Positions 58,801 to 64,000 of a DNA stretch of 64,000 bases are shown here, one piece after another (position 1 is the first letter of the stretch; the number at the start of each line of letters is the position of its first letter). The notes under the pieces are model-generated. The model searched no databases and was not told where the DNA came from. It saw only the letters and a program-made list of their open reading frames with translations. Location: positions 17,501 through 81,500 of the forward strand of contig CAUYUJ010000874.1 in the NCBI GenBank assembly GCA_963575745.1, written 5' to 3'. Source of the DNA: Prorocentrum cordatum. Its lineage: Eukaryota; Sar; Dinophyceae; Prorocentrales; Prorocentraceae. A program made the position numbers and the translations under genes.

Positions 58801-60868
58801 CGGACATTCCTGATGAACAAGGTGTGGGTGCTCGTCACGCTGTGCGTGTTCATCGTCGGCACCGGCGGCCTCAAGCACCAGAGCAACGACGAGACGAAGC
58901 GCATCTCGGTGGCCTGTTGCCGTGGCTTCATATACGTGTTCAGCCTGGGGCAGTGGCTGTACTACCACATCAAGAACATCTGCCGCGACGTGCGCGGCAA
59001 GACGTTCATCCGGCTGGGCCACGTGCACGTCCCCGCGTATCTCGAGAACTACCAGGACCTGGCCAGCCTGTTCCTGACGGCGTTGCTCCTGGCCATGCTC
59101 GCGCTCGAGCCCATCCTGCACTGCTTCCCGCACAAGGACGAGGACTTCGAGGGCGCCGGGCTGTTCACCCAGGACTGCCCCCAGGCCGACGTCGAGTCCA
59201 TGGTGTTCTCGCAGCTGAGCACGGTCGCCACCCTCACGTATTTCAGCCTCATCATCGATCTCTCGGTCTTCTCCACGAGGATCTCCGCGTACGTGCTGGT
59301 CTGCTACCGGGTGCTCTCGGAGCTGTACCTTTTCGTGTTCGGCCTGAGCTTCGTGGTCGTGGCGTGGAGCTGCGCGGTCAGCGCGCTGGAGCAGGAGAAC
59401 GGGGACTTCGCTGGGATCCCCACCTCCGCGCTGTCGCTGCTGAAGATAGCCCTGGGCATGTACAGCGGCGAGAGCTTCCACATCATGAGGGGGGAGCCCA
59501 TGCTCATGGTCGCGGTGGTGGCCTACCTGATCGTGAGCGCGGTGTTCCTGTTGAACCTACTCATAGCGCAGCTCAACTGCGCGTACCAGTCCACCTACCA
59601 GGACATGGTCGGGTACGCCCGCTTGAATCGCGGCAAGATCGTGGCCGAGGCCATGCAGGTGGTCACCGAGAAGCGTTGGAGGGCGTTCGTGGACTCGATG
59701 CTCCTGGACGAGCGCTGCGAGTTCGGGGAGGGCGACATCGGGCTCGCGGGCGGCGTCCAGGTACGCGAGGCGGCGAACGTCAATATTCAAGTGGCTTGCA
59801 CCATTCCGCCGACCCCCAGAATGAATGAGAGCTTGCGACGATCGTGGAAGGCATCTAGTGGGTCAGGAGCCCCTTGGATGCACATGAAGAGCTCTTGAGA
59901 AGCTTCTCGGGGGCATCTTCGAGGCCTCTTTGTGGCATCTGGGGTGCTTTGGAGGGTTTCTTGGATGCATCTGGGTAGCCTCTTTGGGGGGCTCTTGGGG
60001 GCCCCTTGAAGCCTTCTTGGCGCCTCTTGCGGGCGGCTCGGGGGCCTCTTAGGCCTCTCTTGGGGCTACCGTCTTGGGGCCCTCTTCGGGCGTCCAGGAG
60101 CTGTTTAAAGGGCTCTCGGGATCATAGGGAGAGCTCTTGGGGCCTGTTGGGGCTCTCTTGGAGGCCTCAGGCTTCTTGGAGGCCTCCTTGGGGCCTTTTG
60201 GAGGCTTCCTGGGGCTTCTTAGGGGCGCCTCGGGGACCCCAGGGAAGGGAGGGGAACAGCAGAGCATCTCGCACGCCTTGTCGCCCCTGGCAAGCGGGGG
60301 TCGGCGGATCACCACCTTCGACATGATCCGCCGCTTCGGCGGCTCCACGTCCGTCCTGGCGCAGTGGCCGGAGGACGACCTGCTGGCGAACGACGAGGAG
60401 GACCGCTTCGAGCGGATGGAGAAGCTGATCGCGAAGGCCATGAAGCGCATGAGCTCCAGGGACGACGCGAAGGGCGGCAAGGGCGGCAGGACTCGGGCGG
60501 ACGAGGCCTCTGCACCCCCCCCCCGCCCGCGGCCGGGCCCGTCCTGGGCCCGGGTTGGCGGGCTGGCTGGCGCGTGCGCTCCCCTGGCTTGGCCGGAGAG
60601 GCGCGTGCACGGGTCCCCTGGGCCCAGGGCTCGGGGCTGCGTAGAGGGAGGGTTCTCTCCCCAGGTGGGGCCGGGGAAGGGGCCCCAAATGGAGGCTCCT
60701 GTGGGACGCGCTGCCTCCTCCCGGGGGCCGTGGGGAGCGATCTCCCTTGCAACCCGAATTTGCCTTCGCCCCAGCCCCACACACCCAGACCCCCGACGTA
60801 ATGATTTTTTCATTACGTCGACCCCCAGAGGTCCCGACCCTTTTCCCATGACCGGCTTTGCATCCTGA
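52084..60868 (+). CDS. Multi-globin / ankyrin-like / six-TM ion channel fusion
   Basis: Inferred exons: 52084-52286, 52509-52608, 56483-56649, 57246-59760 and 60260 onward; all junctions keep frame. Globin A spans exons 1-3 (VQTTWNTFL, SLQSLFKTPRAV, LGFQHLDLEV with the proximal-type His at 52594). A charged Glu/Gly/Lys linker follows (57290-57540). Globin-like B (57580-57890) has Tyr at the proximal position (LRLAKYRG, 57739). Globin C (57900-58320) has LGLRHVGYGIP (His 58132) and an upstream His (58039). An ankyrin-like stretch (SPLLWAIETGSLEAARAII) leads to six hydrophobic segments near 58810, 58905, 59055, 59205, 59290 and 59500, with a pore-like loop (IALGMYSGESF) before the last and NLLIAQLNCAY after it, as in TRP/polycystin channels. 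Likely a membrane cation channel gated or tuned by haem/gas; ligand and ion are inference. The true start and the end after about 60510 are uncertain. Confidence 0.8.
52287..52508 (+). other. Intron 1 of the globin/channel gene (GT-AG, 222 nt)
   Basis: Donor ATGCG|GTCCCT and acceptor CCCAG|GTTCATG join AVMAMR to FMNGLNQ, placing the E helix correctly before the proximal His. The length is a multiple of three and has no stop, so an unspliced frame also stays open; splicing is preferred because the insert is Pro/Gly/Arg-rich and interrupts a globin helix. Confidence 0.75.
52690..52775. repeat. TA/TATG microsatellite
   Basis: TATATA and TATGTA repeats inside intron 2; no other feature. Confidence 0.9.
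53020..53345 (+). repeat. 11-13-nt minisatellite, locus 2
   Basis: Variants of GGGCCTCTTGGGGCC and GGCCGTCTGGAGG in intron 2, with non-repeat inserts (53115-53175, 53280-53320). 53345-53620 continues as diverged sequence with the same flavour (GGTCGTCTTCGGGCGTCTGG). Confidence 0.75.
53620..53780. repeat. AT/AC-rich spacer
   Basis: ACACATA and TATACA-type short repeats in intron 2, low in GC compared with surroundings. Confidence 0.7.
53915..54232 (+). CDS. Unassigned 105-aa open frame in intron 2
   Basis: ATG 53915 to TAA 54230-54232. Composition is balanced, not low-complexity, and GC is lower than in neighbouring sequence. Upstream, another frame reads AGVWLKVLTPYMLGPLEDLA then a stop (53814-53890). 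No family recognised; may be a gene fragment carried by an insertion. Confidence 0.25.
   Translation: MVHHLTPYPKPLTTWSSSCCLRGSGAGPIELWSALSIVIFIHGTVWYAADTTATSERDYWQAGGNALSGHVISIMGDIRLTIAKGVYAPALRHFIFQLTTDLETS
54290..54835 (+). repeat. 18-nt minisatellite with conserved head, copy 1
   Basis: Units such as GTGTACACAGGCGCTGTG, mostly 18 nt. A head segment at about 54530-54600 (TTTGATACATTCGGGCC, CCCCGGCGGGACCTTGGA) recurs at 55250 and 55505. Located in intron 2; the frames it opens (Cys/His/Arg-rich) are not genes. Confidence 0.8.
54836..55245. other. Intron 2 spacer, no gene seen
   Basis: Mixed composition with a T/C-rich patch at 55110-55150. Nothing supported. Confidence 0.4.
55246..55835 (+). 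repeat. 18-nt minisatellite with conserved head, copies 2 and 3
   Basis: Heads at about 55250 (GATACATCCGGGCCCCCAGC) and 55505 (TTGATACGTTCGGGCCACCG), each followed by units like GTGGTGCACGCAGGCGCC. A (GAC)n block follows at 55836-55869. Confidence 0.8.
55985..56210 (+). repeat. 11-13-nt minisatellite, locus 3
   Basis: GGGCCTCTTGAAGCTCTCTC and GGGCCGTCTTGAGG variants in intron 2, followed to 56345 by unique sequence. Confidence 0.8.
56350..56412. repeat. (TA)n and (GA)n microsatellites
   Basis: TA run at 56354-56372 and GA run at about 56385-56409, about 70 bp before exon 3. Confidence 0.9.
56650..57245 (+). other. Intron 3 of the globin/channel gene (596 nt)
   Basis: Donor CTCAG|GTCAGG and acceptor GCTCGTCAG|GATCC join YTDRLR to ILASSWATANN, the end of the globin A H helix. 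Phase 2. The intron contains a duplicated GAGGTTTTCGGACGC phrase (about 56690 and 56757). Confidence 0.75.
59761..60259 (+). other. Intron 4 of the globin/channel gene (likely 499 nt)
   Basis: Donor GTCCAG|GTACGC after GLAGGVQ. The acceptor at GGAACAG|CAGAGC keeps phase and leads into ITTFDMIRRFGGSTS, which I recall following GLAGG(I/V)Q in related dinoflagellate proteins (memory). The acceptor base is less certain than the donor. 59895-60245 is minisatellite. Confidence 0.55.
59895..60245 (+). repeat. 11-13-nt minisatellite, locus 4 (intron 4)
   Basis: GGGGCCCTCTTCGGG, GAGGCCTCTTTGTGG and similar imperfect units fill most of intron 4. Confidence 0.8.
60260..60520 (+). other. Last conserved exon of the channel gene
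   Basis: Reads ITTFDMIRRFGGSTSVLAQW then DRFERMEKLIAKAMKRMSSR and a Lys/Gly stretch, a cytosolic helical tail. After about 60510 the frame stays open to 60868 but becomes Pro/Arg/Gly-rich and enters a mobile element at 60784, so the real stop or another splice is probably before that. Confidence 0.6.
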
Positions 60869-61170
60869 GCCGTTTTTTGACGCTCCCGAGGCCCGGTGAG
60901 GGCCCCCGGAGGCCGAAAATTGCGAAAAACCTCCCGTCATGTTTTTTTCATTACTCTCGGGTCGGGCGAAAGGGGGGGGATTGGGAAAGGGGGGGTTACG
61001 AAATCTGCTGCATGCAGCTGGTTTCGGCCCCACCGAGGGGCCCATTCCTCGATACATAGCCGCCTCCCGGCGCCGGGAGGCGCCAGGAAAGTCAGCTACG
61101 TGAGCTGATTCTCAAACCCCCCCTTTGCTATCCCCCCCTTTCGCCCGACCCGATACTCGAGGGGGTCTGG
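60784..61170 (+). mobile_element. 185-bp hairpin element (family P), copy 1, split by family Q
   Basis: Starts CCCAGACCCCC and ends GGGGGTCTGG; subtracting the nested 197-bp insertion and its 5-bp duplication leaves 185 bp. A perfect 11-bp stem with a T5 loop lies at 60794-60820 (CGACGTAATGA and complement). The inner right hairpin at 60937-60954 has one mismatch. Confidence 0.8.
60957..61153 (+). mobile_element. 197-bp inverted-repeat element (family Q), copy 1
   Basis: Terminal inverted repeats start TCGGGTCGGGCGAAAGGGGG and extend about 35 bp. The 5-bp direct repeat TACTC flanks it (60952-60956, 61154-61158). Internal palindromes include GCTGCATGCAGC and a CTCCCGGCGCCGGGAG hairpin. The uninserted site is seen in complement at about 63904-63912. 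Confidence 0.85.
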
Positions 61171-61310
61171 CTCAGGAGGGGGGCGCATCGACCATCGACC
61201 CCCCGTCGCCCACAGATCGGCGCTGGGCGCCCGGGAGCCCGCCACGCCCCGGGACTGCGCGGACTGCGCGGACTTGCTTCGGGGGGGCCTCTGGGCGATG
61301 TGTCACCGAC

Positions 61311-61495
61311 CCCAGACCTCCTCGAGTCATGAAAAAATCACGACGGGAGGTTTTTCGCTATTTTCGGCCTCTGAGGGCCCTTACCAGGCCTCGGGACCGT
61401 CAAAAAACGACTCGGGATGAAAAACCGGTCCCGGGGAATGGGTCTGGACCTCTGGGGGTCGCGTCATGAAAAAATCATGACGTCGGGGGTCTGGG
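61311..61495 (-). mobile_element. Family P hairpin element, copy 2 (185 bp)
   Basis: CCCAGACCTCC...GTCGGGGGTCTGGG flanked by AC dinucleotides (61309-61310, 61496-61497). The opposite arm (about 63755-63775) shows the site without the insert. A perfect 8-bp stem with A5 loop lies at 61462-61482; the other hairpin (61326-61344) has one mismatch. Confidence 0.8.
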
Positions 61496-61536
61496 ACTCC
61501 GGCTCGATTCGAGGCCTCCCAGATGGGGTCCGCGTA

Positions 61537-61731
61537 TCGGGCCGGGCGAAAGGGGGTGATTGTGAAAGGGGGGGTTACGAAATTTGCTGCATGCAGCTGG
61601 TTTCGGCCTCACCGAGGGGCCCATTCCTCGATACATGGCCGCCTCCGGCGCTGGGAGGCGCCGGGAAAATCAGCTACGTGAGCTGATTCTCAAACCCCCC
61701 CTTTGCTATCCCCCCCTTTCGCCCGACCCGA
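61537..61731 (+). mobile_element. 195-bp inverted-repeat element (family Q), copy 2
   Basis: Very similar to copy 1, from TCGGGCCGGGCGAAAGGGGG to its complement ending CGCCCGACCCGA. Flanked by the 5-bp repeat GCGTA (61532-61536, 61732-61736). The opposite arm keeps an empty site reading GCGCA at about 63723-63727. Confidence 0.85.
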
Positions 61732-61739
61732 GCGTAGAT

Positions 61740-61893
61740 GGGGTCGGAGGAGCGCGCCGCCTCGTTTTTGTCTTCCCACGCCGAGGCCGCCCATGCATCG
61801 CAGGCGTCGCCCGTGCCCCACCGCCGGTGCACCGCCGACGCACCGCCGATGCGTCGGCAACGCATCGGCGATGCGGCGCGATCCTCCGACCCC
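61740..61893 (+). mobile_element. Inverted-repeat element with GGGGTCGGAGGA ends
   Basis: Ends GGGGTCGGAGGAGCGCGCCG and the complement of GGGGTCGGAGGATCGCGCCG, with GCATCGGCGATGC palindromes inside. A second, 182-bp copy lies in opposite orientation at 63538-63719. Both have the same flanks, so they may be one insertion duplicated with the inverted repeat rather than two insertions. Confidence 0.65.
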
Positions 61894-61899
61894 GTCTGG

Positions 61900-62210
61900 G
61901 ACCCAGAAAGGCGACGTCCTGATTTTTTCAGGACGGCGTCCCCAGAAGTCCCGACCCTTTCCCCGGGGCCAGTTTCTCGTCCCGAGTCCTTTTTTGACGC
62001 TCTCGAGGCCCGGCGAGGGCCCCCCGGGGCCGAAGGTAGCGAAAAACCTCCCGTCCTGATTTTTTCACGACGCCATCCTTTCCCCAGGACCGGTTTCTCG
62101 TCCCGAGTCCTTTTTTGACGCTCCCGAGGCCCGGCGAGGGCCCCCCCGGGGGCCGAAGGTAGCGAAAAACCTCCCGCCCCGATTTTTTTCACGACGCCAT
62201 CCTGTCTGAG
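61900..62210 (+). repeat. Tandem partial family P units
   Basis: Two consecutive partial units. A perfect hairpin with CGTCCTGA stem and T5 loop lies at 61915-61935; imperfect ones lie near 62052 and 62180. The bodies share CGTCCCGAGTCCTTTTTTGA, GCCCGGCGAGGGCC and GCGAAAAACCTCCCG. Confidence 0.75.
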
Positions 62211-62328
62211 GCGCGATCCTCCGACCCCGTCTGGGAGGCGCCTCTCTGTATGCCCTGACTCCGGAGCCGCCCTACCTTGGGGAAATCCGTAGGCAGGGCT
62301 TGGAATTTCCGCCCTTCTTTTCAAGCCC

Positions 62329-62513
62329 CCCAGACCTCCTCGAGTCATGAAAAAATCACGACGGGAGGTTTTTCGCTATTTTCGGCCTCTGAGGGCCCTT
62401 ACCGGGCCTCGGGACCGTCAAAAAACGACTCGGGATGAAAAACCGGTCCCAGGGAATGGGTCTGGACCTCTGGGGGTCGCGTCATGAAAAAATCATGACG
62501 TCGGGGATCTGGG
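62329..62513 (-). mobile_element. Family P hairpin element, copy 5 (185 bp)
   Basis: CCCAGACCTCC...GGGGATCTGGG, inserted within sequence carrying TTTCCGCCCTACTTT repeats. A perfect stem CGTCATGA/TCATGACG with A5 loop lies at 62480-62500. Confidence 0.8.
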
Positions 62514-62690
62514 ATTTCCGCCCTACTTTTCTGCTGCTGTTTCCGCCCTACTTCTGTGGATCTCCGCCCCTACTTTGTGCTGGGTGCAGGCATTTCCGCC
62601 CTACTTTCCCGGCTTCTGATCGGTGGATTTCCGACGCAGTTTTGAGTTGGGAAAATTAAAAGCCAAAGTAGGGCGGATCTGGAGTCAGGG
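62514..62690 (+). repeat. TTTCCGCCCTACTTT repeats
   Basis: About four copies of (A/T)TTCCGCCCTACTTT at 62514, 62537, 62592 and, in complement, 62661, plus a related phrase before the family P insertion at 62306. Confidence 0.7.
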
Positions 62691-62749
62691 TGTGGCGATG
62701 CCCGCCCCCCGCTGAGCCGGCCAGGCGGGGCCCGGCCAGGGGCCAGAAG

Positions 62750-63010
62750 CCAGACATCCGACGTCTCGATTTTATCGAGACACGGGCCCCCGACCTCCCG
62801 ACCACTTCCCCGGGACCGGTTTTTCATCCCGAGTCGTTTTTGGACTGCCCCGAGGCCCGGCGAGGGCCTCCAGAGGCCGAAAACGATGGAAAACCTTTGT
62901 CTCGATTTTTTCGATGGAAAACGATGGAAAACGATTTTTTCGATGGAAAACGATGGAAAACGATTGTTTCGATTTTTTCGATTTTTTTCGAGGCCGAAAA
63001 CGATGGAAAA
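62750..63010 (+). repeat. Partial family P unit with TCGA hairpins
   Basis: A perfect GTCTCGA/TCGAGAC stem with loop TTTTA lies at 62763-62781. The unit body follows, then a cluster of GATTTTTTCGATGGAAAACG repeats to 63010, which looks like a local expansion of the right hairpin. Confidence 0.65.
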
Positions 63011-63163
63011 CGACGCCCGAGGTCTGGGATAGCGGCGCGCGGGCACTCCCCGAGGTCCGACGCCCGGGCCCCTCGGCCGCGGCGCGCCCTCGGGAGCCCC
63101 CCCCCGTGCCCTCCCCTCCCTGTACGTGGGGCCCCCGTCGGCGGCACGCGACCCAGACACGAT

Positions 63164-63349
63164 CCCAGACCCCCTCGAGCAATGAAAAAATCATGACGGG
63201 AGGTTTTGCCTAATTTTCGGCCTCCGGGGGCCCTCACCGGGCCTCGGGAGCGTCAAAAAACGGCTCAGGATGCGAAGCCGGTCATGGGGACAGGGTCGGG
63301 ACCTCTGGGGGTCGACGTAATGAAAAAATCATTGCGTCGGGGGTCTGGG
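63164..63349 (-). mobile_element. Family P hairpin element, copy 7 (186 bp)
   Basis: CCCAGACCCCCTCGAG...GTCGGGGGTCTGGG flanked by AT dinucleotides (62-63 of 63160s and 63350-63351). Hairpins CGACGTAATGA/TCATTGCGTCG (one G-T type mismatch) at 63312-63338 and an imperfect one at 63179-63197. Confidence 0.75.
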
Positions 63350-63354
63350 ATGGC

Positions 63355-64000
63355 GTCGTACAGAAATCAGGACGGTCGGTTTTTCGCTCCTTTCGGCCCC
63401 GGGAGGGCCCTCGCCGGGCCTCGGGGGCGTCCAAAAACGAGTCGGGATGAAGAACCGGCCCCGGGGAAAGGGTCGCGATCGACGTCCAGGGACGCCGCCC
63501 TGAAAAAATCAGGACGTCGCCTTTCTGGGTCCCAGACGGGGTCGGAGGATCGCGCCGCATCGCCGATGCGTTGCCGGCGCATCGGCGGTGCGTCGGCGAT
63601 GCACCGGCGATGGGGCACGGGCGACGCCTGCGAGGCGGCCTCGGCGTGGAAGAGAAAACGGGAGCCACATCGAGCCGCCTCGCCACTGTGTCGGCGAGGC
63701 GGCGCGCTCCTCCGACCCCATCTGCGCGGACCCCATCCGGGAGGCCTCGAGTCGAGCCGGAGTCGGTGACACATCGCCCAGAGGCCCCCCCGAAGCAAGT
63801 CCGCGCAGTCCGCGCGTCCCGGGGCGTGGCGGGCTCTCGGGCCCTGCATCGCCGATCTGTGGGCGACGGGGGGTCGATGCGCCCCCTCCTGAGCCAGACC
63901 CCCTCGAGTAATGAAAAAAACATGACGGGAGGTTTTTCGCAATTTTCGGCCTCCGGGGGCCCTCACCGGGCCTCGGGAGCGTCAAAAAACGGCTCAGGAT
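63355..64000 (-). repeat. Right arm of a large inverted duplication
   Basis: The complement of 63355-64000 follows 60864-62075 in order: family P body, GACCCCCGTCGCCCACAGAT, GGCGATGTGTCACCGA, GGCTCGA-TCGAGGCCTCCC, the GGGGTCGGAGGA element and a further P unit. It lacks both Q copies and P copy 2. The arm continues past the window end. Confidence 0.8.

Noticed and set aside
57172-59481. 769-codon minus-strand frame opposite the channel exon
   Set aside because: It mirrors exon 4 of the channel gene. High GC at third positions keeps the antisense frame open; the product is Arg/His/Val-rich without motifs.

Overview
The window looks like nuclear DNA of a core dinoflagellate; the genus cannot be fixed from the sequence alone. 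Evidence: an exact 22-nt dinoflagellate spliced-leader (DinoSL) sequence at 25627-25648; protein-supported introns with GA-AG and probable GC-AG borders beside GT-AG ones; GC-rich exons; very long trinucleotide and polypyrimidine arrays; several decayed non-LTR retroelements; and a globin/ion-channel protein of a type I recall from dinoflagellate proteomes (memory, not a search). A 100-N run (44338-44437) marks a draft scaffold.

Layout. 1-3240: a small PARP-like ADP-ribosyltransferase gene (1702-2505) with a possible decayed spliced leader upstream, then short duplicated repeats. 3241-10773: a probable 7.5-kb DNA transposon bounded by ~125-bp direct repeats, carrying a split P-loop/helicase-like gene (906 aa after removing a GA-AG intron) and a three-exon DDE-transposase-like gene of ~1,300 aa with a duplicated Cys/His domain. 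11090-12780: AT-rich higher-order satellite built of hairpins. 12820-24230: microsatellite, polypyrimidine and interspersed-repeat DNA with one retroelement 3' fragment (12950-13447). 24240-39430: three non-LTR retroelements (a decayed minus-strand relic, a plus-strand copy starting at the DinoSL, and a nearly complete minus-strand copy). 39430-52080: segmental duplications, minisatellites, a small TA-flanked MITE, the gap, a 3.8-kb polypyrimidine tract and more repeats.

52084-60868: a split gene, the most interesting in the window. It encodes a globin domain, a charged linker, two further globin-like domains, an ankyrin-like region and a six-transmembrane TRP/polycystin-like channel with pore and C-terminal tail. 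Its introns hold minisatellites. 60780-64000: a nest of short inverted-repeat elements inside a large inverted duplication; one family (185 bp) carries subterminal hairpins whose stems covary between copies, another (195-197 bp) shows two clean 5-bp target-site duplications with matching empty sites in the opposite arm.

The retroelements, the 83-bp composite repeat and the small inverted-repeat elements make up most of the window; only three or four loci look like host or transposon genes with intact coding signal. Most long open frames elsewhere are readings through microsatellites or antisense shadows of GC-rich exons.
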